A DNA stretch of 64,000 nucleotides from Stachybotrys elegans (lineage: Eukaryota > Ascomycota > Sordariomycetes > Hypocreales > Stachybotryaceae), in NCBI GenBank assembly GCA_020746835.1, contig JAGPNK010000009.1, forward strand, positions 1,922,001-1,986,000, given 5' to 3'. Position numbers and translations under genes: made by a program. This document shows positions 10,103 through 21,560 of the stretch, one piece after another; position 1 is the first letter of the stretch; the number at the start of each line of letters is the position of its first letter. The notes beneath the pieces are model-generated. The model saw only the letters and a program-made list of their open reading frames with translations, was not told the DNA's origin and searched no databases.

Positions 10103-13100
10103 CTATAAACTTGCTAACTTCTTTGCAAGTAGAGAAACCTGATCTAACTCCTCTGACTCTTCTAGGGCCTCTCTGAATCTCCTCATAGCCATCCTAAAAG
10201 TATGATCCAAACTACTTACTGTCTTTAGTTTTCCCCCGTGCTGAATAAGGAGCCAAGCGGCACGATACGATTCTTTCATCCACCACAGGCTTTCATACTC
10301 AATTGTTTGATAATAGTCTCCTGCAGCTAATAGCTGGGCATCCAAGGGCGTGCAGCCTTGCCAATTTTCGGCATTCGGGTCGGCGCCCTTGTCAAGGAGC
10401 TTCTCAATGACTGTGGCGGGAAACCATAAATGCAATGGAAGGTGCCATTCTTGGCCAAAGTCAAGCTCAACCCTCCTGTCTGTGGGGTAATTGTGATCCA
10501 AGAGGTGAGTACAAAAGCCTGTCCACATATTGATAGCATTTATATCGAAGGGGCAGTCGTTGGATGTGTTGGTGCTAGGTTGCATAGGCTTGAATGTCCG
10601 GAAGGCACCCCCGAGGGCGTCATCGCGTCCGGCATCATAGCCTTTTTCTACCAGAGCTTGGGTGACAATCCAGACGTCCACGGGGAATATTACCGTGCCA
10701 GCAATAGACATGTCCACTAAACATTCGTCTACTGGGAGCCTCCAGGTCTTCAGTGCATTTTCTCCGAGCTGCCGTATGAACAGGATCAAGGATGCCCAGG
10801 CAGCAAATCCTAAGTATGTCTTCGGTGATATTCTCCGGGGCTTTTCCACGAGGGCAAACATGGAAGAAATAACTTTGTCGGGAATACTGCTGATATACCT
10901 GGCCTGGCTGGTACCTGTAATGGACTCGGCTTCCCGTGCATAGCGACCAATATCTTTTGCCTCGCGGCTTTCGGCGAATAGATATTTCATGTGGAAAACA
11001 TGTCCATTTTCGTGGGTGATCTTGGCGAGCTGTCCCAGCACGACTTCCTTGAACTCGAGGCTTGTAACAAACTCGAAGACTGTCTGATGCATGACCTCGA
11101 CGTAATGAAAGCTTGCTCCGATGGGCCTCGCCTTCACTTTCACGTCTACGAGACCGCCTCCCCATAAGTAGATGAGCTTTGAATGCGTCGCATACGAGCT
11201 CTCATCTAGTTGCAATGTCGACTGTTCATCTCTTTGTCTCCCCAAGGGTTGCAAGGCTTCCAGAGCTTCCTGGTAGGTATGACATCGAGATGCGGCTATT
11301 GCTCTAACCGTGTAGTCGAGAGACATGGGTGGCTTTTTATCCAGTTGACGGATAATTAGTTCCAGCAACACGTATGTTTCCCAGCGACGCGACATCGGAA
11401 CCCGCCTCACAATTTCTCGGTAGTAGCTATCAAGCTCGAGTGGGAGCGCATTCAGAATAGCTTGCAGTTCCTCTAAGCTCCCCGTGTCTCGTTCGGGATC
11501 CAGGATGGCGTGTGAAAGGTCCTTGACGACGAGAGACACCCAGAGAAAAACACCTGAGGCGCGCTGAACAATGGCTGGAACAAGTACCTCAAGGTAGCGG
11601 ATCGGCGCGCCGGTCTGCACAATCATGGACATGCAGTAATTTTGAATGTCTGTCTGAGTATGATCTTGAAGACTGAAATTGGGATAGTCGCTGAAGACTC
11701 TCTTGAAGATGTCCCATGGGCGACTGGAGAAACACACTTTGATGCATGATGGGCCTGGGATAATGATGAGGTCCAAGAGAAACCGGCATATCTTCTGAGG
11801 ATGCCCGTCGAACTCATCCAGGGCGTCGAAAAATAGACACAGTTTGAGCGGTACCTTCTCCTGGGTGAGCAATCCATGAAGAGCTCTCTCTAGCTCCGCC
11901 TGGGTCCACTGTTTAGCCCTGGGATCGCTTGTTGAGCCAAAGAAGGGTTCCAATTGAGGACACAGAGCCGGATTTGCATTGAGTATCTGAAGGAGAAGGC
12001 TTCGCAAAACACCCTCAAAGGACTTTTGCATGTAGGATCCTCGATAGTGGAAGAAGAATCCCGCCGCGGTGTACGGTGATTTAGACTTCCAGTCATGCAA
12101 AAGCTCTGTCGTTCGCTTATGCCTGAGCACAAACTTCATGAGCGTTGACTTTCCTGAGCCCGGCTTTCCGTTAATCCAGAACATCCTGTCTTCGTTGGAG
12201 AGCCATTTGACAAATCCATCATGCTCAAACACCCATTCGAATGTAGTGTCGAAGTTGTCGTCAATGGCTTCTTGTCGAAAGTGAAGATTAGGTGCGTCCA
12301 GGGACTTGGAGATGCCTGGTATTCTCAGCACGATAAATCTACCAAACCGTATCAAAGTGACAGACCTTCAAGCTTCAATCCATTGGATTCAATTGTGTGT
12401 CTCATATTCGGCTGAAGGTTCTGGGGCTCCGGATGATTTACTCTTGTCGTGTCTTGGGTCTGGCCATGTGCTATATTGAACAGTTTGGCACAAATCATTT
12501 TTGTATAAGCTTGATCACGCCAGAACTTCACCATATCCGAGTGGTTACTATTAATGGGAAAGGTCGCGCTGGGGTTGTGCCTATTCATCCGGCAGGTGGC
12601 AGAGTCCGGCGAGACGAGTATTGCCAGTGGCCCGTCTCTGTCCCAACCCTGGCCGGATTTCGAAGGCTACAGCATTTGTTAGGCAACAATTATTTTTCTC
12701 AGTGGAGTACTCACGACGACTGTATGTGATTGGAGCAGTTCATATGCCCAAAAGGTCGTTATCTTGCTGAGAAGGGTTGTTCCCGAGAAGGAGTCATTCA
12801 AGCGAAGCAGGTAGTTTGAGTTTCGTGACAAGTCCTGTATCAGCGTCTCATTGGGTTGGCCTTCCACCATGGCCAGCAGATGAGCTTGCTCCATGCCCAG
12901 GTTTGGAACTCCAAAGAAGATTGCCCCCTGTATCTTGTATTTGATGTTGGCATTGAGCTGGTTTCTTTCATCCGCGATTTGCACCAATGCGTCTTTCAGA
13001 ATGAGATCACCGAGGCTGTGGGCGAGGAACAGGAGGGGTTTTGCGGATCGCTGAGACCATCCCCCTAGCATGAGATGTTCAATCAAGTCTCTGGCAATGT

Positions 13101-13672
13101 CGCTGATGAGCTGAAATGAATGACTGCGAAGAAGAGATGAATCGTGGCCATATAGAAGCATCCTCACTCCTGGTGTTAAAGCCGGCGCCTCGTCTCTTAT
13201 CCACATGAAATCCTTCTGAGGACCATGGGGTTGCCAAGAACCAAAAGGATGACTCCCTAAGCCGGATATGGCAATACAGCTGAATTTCCTGGTCAAAAGT
13301 GACTGACCGATTCATGTTGAGAACTTACTCGGCAACATGTTCAGCCTCATCAACATCGTTGAGAGGAGTTAAGCCTAGGAAATCATGGTCCAGGACAAGC
13401 ACGCGGTTGCCGCCGATAGGAAGATCCCAGCTATGGCCGCCTGTTCCCAATGCTGCCGGGTACTTCTTGAATTTCAGTGTGGCAACCTTGGATGGCAAGC
13501 GCTCCCAATAATTGAGACTGGTCGCTAAAGACTGTATGTCCACATCAGTCGGTTCCAAGTCGGCGAACCGCTCTTCAAGTAGGTCGCGCACTCCATCGAG
13601 AGAGTTGACACTGGCCGGGATGCCTCGTAGCCGGTAGACAAATTTGGGCCTGTTTGTCCCGGCGACTGGCAT
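10103..13672 (-). CDS. NACHT-type NLR-like protein with N-terminal alpha/beta-hydrolase domain
   Basis: Fungal STAND NTPase of the kind linked to self/non-self recognition and programmed cell death. Four exons, 13672-13329, 13288-12715, 12666-12366 and 12315-10103, encode 1143 residues. All three introns (40-50 bp) keep frame. Order: a short N-terminal domain (YRLRGIP... to DFLGLTPLN), then a lipase-like alpha/beta-hydrolase (DUF676/PGAP1 type; CIAISGLGSHPFGSW, nucleophile Ser206 in AHSLGD, usually HSLGG), a linker MNRHNPSATFPINSNHSDMV typical of these proteins, and NACHT with Walker A GKPGSGKST (456-463), Walker B LFFDALDE (567-574) and sensor CFSSRPW. A winged-helix/helical region and an ankyrin-like segment near the C-terminus (EKLLDKGADPNAENWQG CTPLDAQLL, broken here) follow. 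The hydrolase is presumably the effector, NACHT the switch and the C-terminus the sensor. The sensor has few repeats, so ligand recognition is unclear. The frame is clean, so it is likely functional. Confidence 0.88.
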
Positions 13673-16297
13673 GATCAGAAAAAGTGGTCAGGCCTGAGGG
13701 TAGTGAAGTCGATGCAAAGCATCTCTTGGTACTAGATAAACCCCGCAAAGCTGCCTGAGAACCTGCATGCAGTCACGTGAGGATCGGGGAAACTACGACG
13801 TTGTATTACTGCGCAGTGAGACTTGTGTAGGTTCAGCCATCTATTTGTATAGGTTACGCGGAACTATTATCTGGAATTGAACTGCTATGCACAGGGTGGC
13901 CTTAATCATGATTGCAGCGACTATGCTTAGCATATTACTATCATCAACTTCTTTGATTCAGCCTGTGCACTGTAAGCCTGTTTATCCAATGCAGTGTTCA
14001 AGGGAGGGCTTATTGGATAGCAATACTGTGCAATAATGACCCATAGTATAATGATAGAGTAGGTGCGTGTAGTGAGAGGAAACGACCTATAGTATATATA
14101 TAAATAATAATGGTAGCACTGGTATTCATAGAACTAAGGAACAGAGTCAAACAATAAATAGATTGTTAGATGACATTACCATTTGGCCGGAGCCAGAGAA
14201 CAATGAGGGGAGCCTATAGTATGATATCTGACATTCTGACCTATCGCATCCACCTAGAGAGGCTCCGATATCTGGCTGCAACATACCGGTAGAGGCTTGA
14301 GCATTGATCCTGATCTGGTCAGTCAAGATCACCGGCAGCGTTATGAAGCCTTGAGTATTATTCAGCGGACACTTTATTTCAGGATCAGGTACGGACACTC
14401 CACCCCCTATTTGCTAACCAAGCAAACCATGGTCCCGATTACCCCTTCCAAGGTCAACATAGGGACATTTACAGCTCAAGCGGATGACAGCGACAGAAAG
14501 GTCAATAGAAGACTGGGTGGTAGGAAAGAATTTAAAATGAAGAAATATTAATCCAACACGCCTCTATTGGGCAGCAGCAATGGTAAAGCGAGCAATCTGC
14601 TCCGCTCCACCATCGCAGAAAGCGAGGCTTGGGGTGGCCGCCTAAAGTGATTGGCACAATACTTACACCGGCAATTCTCAGTCAACACAATTACATTCCC
14701 TTCCATTCCCACAACTTTCCCATTGCTAATACACTACCTAAATGATAATACTGCATTTCAGTACATTGAATTCTTTCTTCTGTAGTCTCAGCAGCGATAT
14801 CTGGAGTGAGTGGAGAAGCCATGCAGATAGAAGGCGAGATTAATGGCAAAGTGGCCGTGAAGGTTTAGTCTAACGTTGGGAGAGTTATACATCACAGCTA
14901 TACCCAACTGGTACAATAAACCTACTAGGACAATACTAGATAACATGGTGAGCCGGGGGGTGTGTTACGTTCCAGCACACAGAATCTCCCTTTACCGCAG
15001 GCATGACTCAACCATCCAATAGCTCAATACCCGTGGCTACTGAGCCAAAAAGGTAACTCTCCGAAACAGGGTATATAGAAGAACCTGCATGCCATCGAGA
15101 GGATACGAGCCCTGCATGGGATCCCGCAGGATGCAGAAATAAAACTTTTATCTTATGGGATAAGGAAAGGATTGGCATTTATGGTCTCTTGTTTGCGGCG
15201 GCCCCCAGACACAAAGGACTGATTGTGTTTATGCCCGAAGGAAAGTGCAGGCCAACAATATAGTAGCCTTGGAATGCTCGATAAACAATCTTTGTAAGGT
15301 ACCATGATTTGAAGGTCTAGTAGCAGACTTAGCTTATTCTGGCATTCTATGGAGATGTTACATGTTGCTGATTATCGAAGTCATATAATCCTAGTGAGTC
15401 GACCATTAAATACAAATATAACTCACTATATCAAGCTCATCTCCCCTTTACTCTTACTAACTGGAAGGTGATCGTCGTTGTAGCATCGGAGCCGATATTA
15501 ATACAAATACCTCTCTCCCTTCTACCAACTGACATTGAATCGTCGTCGCCGTGTCCCCCACGGGCGTTGGGTCTGCTGTGACTGGAGAATTTCTAATCGT
15601 CCTGTTGGGCGGGCATATTGTTACTTGGCCTGCTCATGGGACCAAGGTGTGGCAGCGTATATATCAGCATATCAAGCCGCCCCTACGTGCAGGGTAATAG
15701 GCTGGCCGAACCACAAGCGGCTGCAAGAATCGTTATAAGCCAGCCCACATTCCCGACCTTGACCATTCGAAGCCATGTGGTTCGCTTAGATATTGAGTTG
15801 ACCTCACCTACGGAGGGTTGGGGCGTCGGATGGCTTTGACTGACTGCAACCGCATAAGGTTGGCTGTGCCCGGAGGAAAGCTTCGGTCGAGTCGCTGGGT
15901 GGAAGGCTTCGACTGACCGCAGCCACACAAGTTCAATTGAGTAGAGTCTCAGAGATATTCGCTGGCTTGATATTTCTCTGTACAGAGTAGAAAGGAGTGA
16001 ACCAGGTTGAGTTGCCTGTCGGAACTCCTCCGCAGTGGGCCTCGGGGGTGCTCCGACAGCCAACCACACTGAAGTAGTGACGGAAATAAGAGTCATTATA
16101 AACTATTACTCGCCGAAATCGCTTGTGGTCGTACTAGTACAAGATTGGCCGATTTCTTTTTATTTTTTATTTTTTAACATTGGCTATGGAGTTATGACTT
16201 TTGCTGACCTCGACATATAACCGTTTGCCGCCTGGGCATAGGGACTAGCAACGAAAACACTGACTACAAAGCCCTCCATTGCGGCGGCTCATCGCAC
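13673..16297. other. Intergenic, 2.6 kb, repeat debris
   Basis: No supportable gene. It contains the second copy of the short repeat (14051-14085). Around 15830-15935 two imperfect ~38-bp blocks follow each other in tandem (each with GACTGACYGCARCC). The stretch 15602-16080 begins TGTTGG and has LTR-like texture, but I found no matching terminus or target duplication. A pyrimidine-rich run (16147-16178) precedes the MFS gene. Confidence 0.45.
14051..14085 (+). repeat. Short dispersed repeat, copy 2
   Basis: Partner of 7615-7649. It is followed by a TATATATAAATAATAAT block. The extent of the element beyond about 35 bp cannot be defined by eye. Confidence 0.6.
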
Positions 16298-18084
16298 ATG
16301 GCATCCGAGAAGCGGCAGGCGGCTGTCGGCCAAGCAGAAGCGGCCCTGCACAACCAGTACAATCTTTTGCCACGATCTAAGCTTGTTGTTTGCTTCTTAA
16401 CCCTATCAATAACCTTAATTGTGGCTTTTCTGGACCAAAATGGCATCGGAATCACATTGCCAACAATCGCCACTGATTTCAATGCGGCCGACTCAATCTC
16501 ATGGGCCGGTACCACATCGTTGGTCGCCAACACAACGTTTCAGATGCTCTATGGCCGATTGTCGGATATATTCGGCCGGAAGAGTGTCTATCTCTTGGCC
16601 ATTGCCTGTTTGTCATTGGCCGATCTGCTTTGTGGCTTGTCAACTAGTTCAGCCATGTTTTATGTCTCTAGAGGCCTTGCAGGCATTGGCAGCGGCGGCA
16701 TCATCAATCTCTCTCTCATCATCCTTAGCGATGTGGTTACCCTCGAACAGCGAGGCAAGTACATGGGCATCCTTGCCGCCGTCATGGGTCTTGGGAACGT
16801 CTCCGGCCCATTTCTTGCCGGTGCTTTTGTACAACATGCCACATGGCGCGCCTTTTTCTACATGCTTGCGCCGTTGGGTGCAGCTTCTGGAGTCGTTGCC
16901 TACTTTTACCTTCCTGGCAACCCTCCGACGCTGGAATTTCGGGAAAGCGCCAAGAAGGTTGACTATCTCGGCACATTGACTCTGTCTCTTGGCATAATAT
17001 TCCTACTCCTACCAATCTCTGGTGGTATGTCGAATCTCATGTAGGCTGGACTATTGCTGACCATATACTTCATAGGGGGCGCTTATTTCGCCTGGAACTC
17101 TCCAATGGTGATTAGCATGCTGATTATTGGCACCCTATCCCTCACACTATTTGTCATCGTCGAATGGCGGGTGGCAAAGCTACCCGTAATGCCGGGTAAG
17201 TCGCTTTGAGCAGCGATGTTTTCTAGACTGACTTCCTAGTGACCATCTTTGACAATCTTGCTGTTAGCGTCACATTGCTCCAGACCTTCTTGTTTGGTGC
17301 TGTTCATCAAGCGAGCATATACTTCCTTCCAATGTACCTGCTCAATGTGAGGCAATTTTCGCAACTCCAATCCGCCGCCATACTCGCTGCCTCATCCCTC
17401 TCGCAATCACTAGCATCAACTGGGTCTGGGTTCTATGTCTCCCATTTCAAGCGATATGGCGAAGTCATCATCTTTGGATTTTCCCTCTGGTTAATGTGAG
17501 TACTGGAACACTTCGTCTGTATTGGGCACTTGTTAATGTATTTTAGTGGCATCGGCCTTTTCCTAACCTACAACCGAACCAGTTCTCCTGGGCAGATCAT
17601 TGGTCCTTTCCTTGCTGCTGGCTTCGGTTGCGGATGTGCATTTCAGCCGACAGTACAAGCACTTCAAGCGCATTCACCTCGATCACGAAGAGCCGTAATC
17701 ATCTCTAATCGAAATTTCTTTCGATGCGCGGGTGGCGCAGTGGGACTGGCAGCAACGGCTGCTGTCATGCAAGCCACACTTCGAGACAACTTGCCACCCG
17801 GCTGGCAGCGACTAGCAGATAATACGTATGCGCTACCGTCAGATGTCGGTCACGGGCCTGAAGTTGACGGCGTATACGATGCGTATATGATGGCAAGTAG
17901 GGCCGCTTTTATCATGTGGCTACCAATGATGGGATTGTGTCTGCTGGGTTGTGTATTCGTCAGAGATCGTGGACTTAATCCTCCGGAAGAGAAGACCACA
18001 GACATGGTGCAAGACGAGGCATTGACTGATCAGGTTCCAGTTAGCGATACTGAGATGGGAAGCACCCGGAAGATTGAACAATAG
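16298..18084 (+). CDS. MFS multidrug/toxin exporter, DHA2-like
   Basis: Major facilitator superfamily drug:proton antiporter of the 14-helix DHA2 group, at the plasma membrane. Four exons, 16298-17024, 17076-17195, 17240-17495 and 17547-18084, encode 546 residues. Introns of 50, 44 and 51 bp keep the frame (for example PISG-GGAYFAW, VMP-VTIFDN and LWLI-GIGLFL). Family features are the D1-like motif LDQNGIGITLPTIATDF (45-61), loop motif A GRLSDIFGRK (86-95), and the antiporter motif C-like segment GLGNVSGPFLAGAF. The conserved GFGCGCAFQPTVQALQ, FFRCAGGAVGLA and a hydrophilic tail follow. It lies alone between intergenic regions, about 0.8 kb upstream of a decayed dehydrogenase, so a former biosynthetic link is possible but unproved. 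No damage is seen. The substrate is unknown. Confidence 0.88.
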
Positions 18085-18844
18085 AAGAATCTGCCACAAT
18101 GGCTTGCAAATACGGCAGCAACGGAGTAGGATCTTTGTCCAACAAGCCACGAACTCTACCAACTGAAGCTACTATAACCTTTAACGAGCTTAAAACCCCG
18201 CTCATTACGCATCCAAGACAAAGTTTCTGAATTCAACAATAGTTAATAGGTAGGAAAAGCAGGCATTGACAGTATTGAAACACCTAATGCCCAAGTGCTA
18301 CGAGTTCAGCTATATCTCAGAGGCAATGACCGACTCGCCTTGCAAAGGTAAAATGTATTCCAAATGAACGATGAACTGTAGAGGCAATACGTTTATCTGA
18401 TACATTATAAACATTGGCGTCCGCTTTTAGAGTCCTGTTCTACTGTACGGAAATCATTCTTTGGACATTTTCTCTTGTCCTGGTTGGAGTTATAGGTCTT
18501 CTAAAGTTGCCGGGGCACTAGGCACCGCCTCTACTGTTTATTTGCTCTCTACTGCTTACACCCTACACTGCACACTTTTTTCCTCATCATAAGTCTTCTG
18601 AAACTATTAATCAGACCACAACCTTACCAAGAAGTTGTCTCTTTGCACTACAAACCACAGGCACAGCAGGAATAGAGATGTTTCTGCGTCTCAACTGAGT
18701 CAATGCTTGGATAAACCCAGGACTGAGAGAATATGTAAATCAAGTCTCCCTCAGCGATGGTGAGGGAGCTCTTACTCCAAAGCATTGTCTTGTAACCTGA
18801 AACTGATTGATAATGTAATTTCTTGCTGCATTGTATAGCCTCTG
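18085..18844. other. Intergenic with a dispersed fragment
   Basis: Downstream region of the transporter. It contains the 56-bp fragment at 18506-18561 that recurs at 37862-37917. No gene is seen. Confidence 0.5.
18506..18561 (+). repeat. 56-bp dispersed fragment, copy 1
   Basis: Close match to 37862-37917 (shared core GGCACTAGGCACC, then CTACTGTTTATT, then CTCTCTACTGCTT). Both are readable as a short hydrophobic peptide (VAxALGTxxTVYxLSTA), so the source may have been a gene. The flanks differ. Confidence 0.7.
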
Positions 18845-19520
18845 ATGTCGGTCAACCATCAAGTTTTCCAAACCGGCCACGAGCAAGTATTGCAGGTGAA
18901 CTGTCTGTCTACCTTTTTACTAGTCATTCTTCTGCTTCCCATCTCTAAAGAGAAGCCATGCCAGTTACAGGGCGCATTGCCACTTTTAGCTCTAGAACTG
19001 CCTATCTGGCCAGGTTCCCGAACCGAAATGAGCGGTCATTGCTGGCGCCATTTGATATCCCGAACACGTTGCCAGCCCACGAGATATATTGGAGCTCTAA
19101 AGCTAGGATATCTGTTCTTCGCCTGAATGACCGAATATGTGCCTGCTGATGACGCTATTATTCACCTGGTAACTTACCATGCGCAAGTGCTCTGACCCCT
19201 TTAGAGATGTAAGAGGGTTCGCAGGATTATTCTTCGGTTGCATATGTCTTTGTTTGGATGACGATTCGAGGAGAGGGCATATAAACATACAGATTCTGCA
19301 GTCCCGAAAGAGAAGACGTATACGGCTCTTTCTTGGTGGATCATGGAATTCGTCTGTGAGTAACCCATCATGCCTTAGAGTCATTTTAATGGTAACAGGT
19401 TCGCATCTTGGCTATCTTCACCGGAAGAGAAAGCTGTCATATACGTGGAAAGACGCTGGCCAAAATGGAGTTTGCTGGAGTGGGCGATATTTTGAAGGAC
19501 ACAAAGTCCACGACAAAGCC
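18845..19520 (+). pseudogene. Short-chain dehydrogenase/reductase relic
   Basis: Remains of an SDR whose C-terminal two thirds can be followed across changing frames: GHEQVLQVNCLSTFLL (18883 on; the usual LQVNHLSTFLL), GRIATFSSRTAYLARF, NERSLLAPFDIP, then EYVPADDAIIHLV, RDVRGFAGLFFG, DVYGSFLVDHGIR and LAKMEFAGVGDIL. At least three frame changes (first near 18955) and several stops are needed to read through. The N-terminal Rossmann half with the TGxxxGxG motif is missing or unrecognisable. Several stops would be removed by C-to-T or G-to-A reversals. The gene is certainly inactive. Its original substrate is unknown. The neighbouring MFS exporter may mark a lost metabolic cluster, but that is inference. 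Confidence 0.72.
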
Positions 19521-20843
19521 ACAGTAACAACATACCAATGTCTTTTCCTGTTCCTCGCAGCTCGCTCCACAGTAACCCTCATTCTCAAACATGTAAGCAG
19601 AGGTACATTAAATCACAAACAGGGTAGGTCAACTGCTGTATCCATCGCCACATGGAATTGCCCGCGTCACTCTACGCCTGCTGTGGCCTCGTAACCCTTT
19701 GTCAATGTGACCTACGTTGTTGTGCTCAACAGAGGATATCGGTCCGAGGTATTTCTTGGAAATGTGTAGTGGCAAGACCGCGAATGAGGTCTTTTTTTCT
19801 GACGTGATGCTACCCTCTGATTGATCAGCGTGTCGATGAATGAGCCCCGGCCGCAAAGGGACCATATTTTTAAGCGCGGCTTCCTATCGCCTCCTCTCTT
19901 AGTGCTACTATACTCCCCTTGTCCCCGTCGGCCGTAGAATAGCACTAGGGAGAACGGCTCTTCAACGTTAGTCATGTTGGTTCATACCGGAGCGAACGGT
20001 TCCCCCACCCTTAGTACTGCACGGAAGCTAAAGAGTATCAGTCAACTCGGGCGGTTTTTCTCCCGGGAGGAACTGTCCTCTTCGCAACTACGTGTAGCCT
20101 AAAACAAAATCCGACTGCCATGACACATCCGTGACATTCCCATGACATTCCATCCGCCAAAAAGCTTCTAGCTGATGAACGTGGCGCCAGGATTTCACAA
20201 GTTCCGCCACTCTTGTCATTGCCCCTTGACTAGTGCCAGGCACGTTGCAAGTCCGGAAAAGGCGGAAACGCCACATTGCCACACATCTTCTCTATCACAC
20301 TTCTATCACAAACTAGTTGACCGGCTTCCCGGATTTCCTTGCCGCCCATCCACTAAAACAGGCCAATGAGAGTGGAGAGTAAGGGGAGGAAGCAACATCC
20401 ACCCACTCGGGGGGTCATGGCCTACATACCACTCCCTCCTAGCTGTCTGTTGCGGGGCGCTTCGACTCGCATGTAAGTTGTCGCCGACTCGAGCGCAAGT
20501 ATAGCCAATCATGATGGAGCTGAAACATTTCACTGGTTGAGGTGGTCCACAACCTCCATGAATGTCAAAAGCGGATCACAAGATGCCTACTCCGTACTAT
20601 CCACTGCGTTATGATTATGGACCCGAGTAAGTTGGATGTGATTCTGGGTATAAATAGGCCTTGTCCCTTCTCGAGATGATATGTTTTCCTTCTCCTCATC
20701 ATCACTCTCCTTCCTTTCAACCACTACATTCCTTGTCTATACTCTTTGTTCTTTCTACCACGATTGACTCGTGCCCAGACTTTGACAGTCATTTCATCAC
20801 AATCCTTTAACAACTTTCTTAACACAAATACTCAACCGACATC
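19521..20843. other. Intergenic including the promoter of the LPMO gene
   Basis: No gene is supported. The last 250 bp carry core promoter features (listed separately). GC-rich motifs upstream, including GCGGGGC near 20450 and AAGGGGAGG near 20382, resemble carbon-catabolite (CreA-type) and stress-response sites. These matches are short and may be chance. Confidence 0.45.
20649..20843 (+). promoter_or_regulatory. Core promoter and 5' leader of the AA11-like LPMO gene
   Basis: A TATAAATA box at 20649-20656 is followed by a long CT-rich stretch (about 20687-20775), the usual transcription-start context of strongly expressed fungal genes. Multiple TTCTT/CCTTTC runs and an A-rich leader (ACAAATACTCAACCGACATC) lead to the ATG at 20844. 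Confidence 0.65.
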
Positions 20844-21560
20844 ATGAAGACCTTTGCAGTCACCTCTATCCTGTGCCTTCTGGCCTCTGGCGTCACTGCC
20901 CACATGCAGATGACGGACCCTGCTCCTCTGCGCTCCAAGTCAAACCCTCACACCACCAATGCCGACTACAGCATGACCAGCCCTCTGTTGGCTGATGGCA
21001 GCAACTTTCCCTGCAAGGGATACCACAGCCTCCTCGGAACTCCTCAAGGCGCCTCTGTCGCTACTTGGCAGCCCGGTGAGAAGAAGAGCTTTACTCTTTC
21101 CGGCACGGCTGTCCACGGTGGTGGAAGCTGCCAGGCTTCGCTCTCCTACGACAAGGGAAAGACTTGGACTGTCATCGAGTCTTACATTGGCAACTGCCCC
21201 TTGAAGGACACTTGGGACTTTACTGTGCCACGTGATGCCAAGGCCGGCAGCGCCCTGTTTGCCTGGACGTGGTTCAACAAGGTCGGCAACCGCGAGATGT
21301 ACATGAACTGTGCCTCGGTCACTATCGGTGGCAAAGCCAAGCGAGACGATGCTCCTGAGCTCGGGGCTCGCGCTGCTGCTTTCTCGAGGCGCCCTGCCAT
21401 GTTTGTTGCCAACGTTGGCAATGGCTGCTCCACTCTCGAGGGCAAGGACGTTGCCTTCCCCAACCCTGGACCTGCTGTTGAAAACGAGGGTAGCAACACT
21501 GCTCCTCCCCAGGGCAAGTGTGGGAACAAGCGCCACCACGCCCGCTCCCTGGTTGCCTAA
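20844..21560 (+). CDS. AA11-like lytic polysaccharide monooxygenase, secreted
   Basis: Copper-dependent LPMO of the AA11 type (known members oxidise chitin). Single exon, 238 residues. The signal peptide 1-19 ends in GVTA, so the mature chain starts with His20, the N-terminal copper ligand (HMQM). The second ligand is probably His91 in AVHGGGSCQASLSYD, and Tyr153 in GNREMYMNCASV is the likely axial residue. Conserved SYIGNCPL and FAWTWFNKVGNREMY fit AA11. A KR pair at 166-167 is followed by a low-complexity basic tail (to KRHHARSLVA) with two extra cysteines. This could be a Kex2-cleaved extension rather than a binding module. It has the strongest promoter in the window and codon use typical of high expression. 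A role in cell-wall or insect/fungal chitin attack is inferred. Confidence 0.85.
   Translation: MKTFAVTSILCLLASGVTAHMQMTDPAPLRSKSNPHTTNADYSMTSPLLADGSNFPCKGYHSLLGTPQGASVATWQPGEKKSFTLSGTAVHGGGSCQASLSYDKGKTWTVIESYIGNCPLKDTWDFTVPRDAKAGSALFAWTWFNKVGNREMYMNCASVTIGGKAKRDDAPELGARAAAFSRRPAMFVANVGNGCSTLEGKDVAFPNPGPAVENEGSNTAPPQGKCGNKRHHARSLVA

Noticed and set aside
15602..16080. Possible solo LTR (starts TGTTGG, LTR-like texture)
   Set aside because: No matching CCAACA-type end, no target-site duplication and no second copy in the window.
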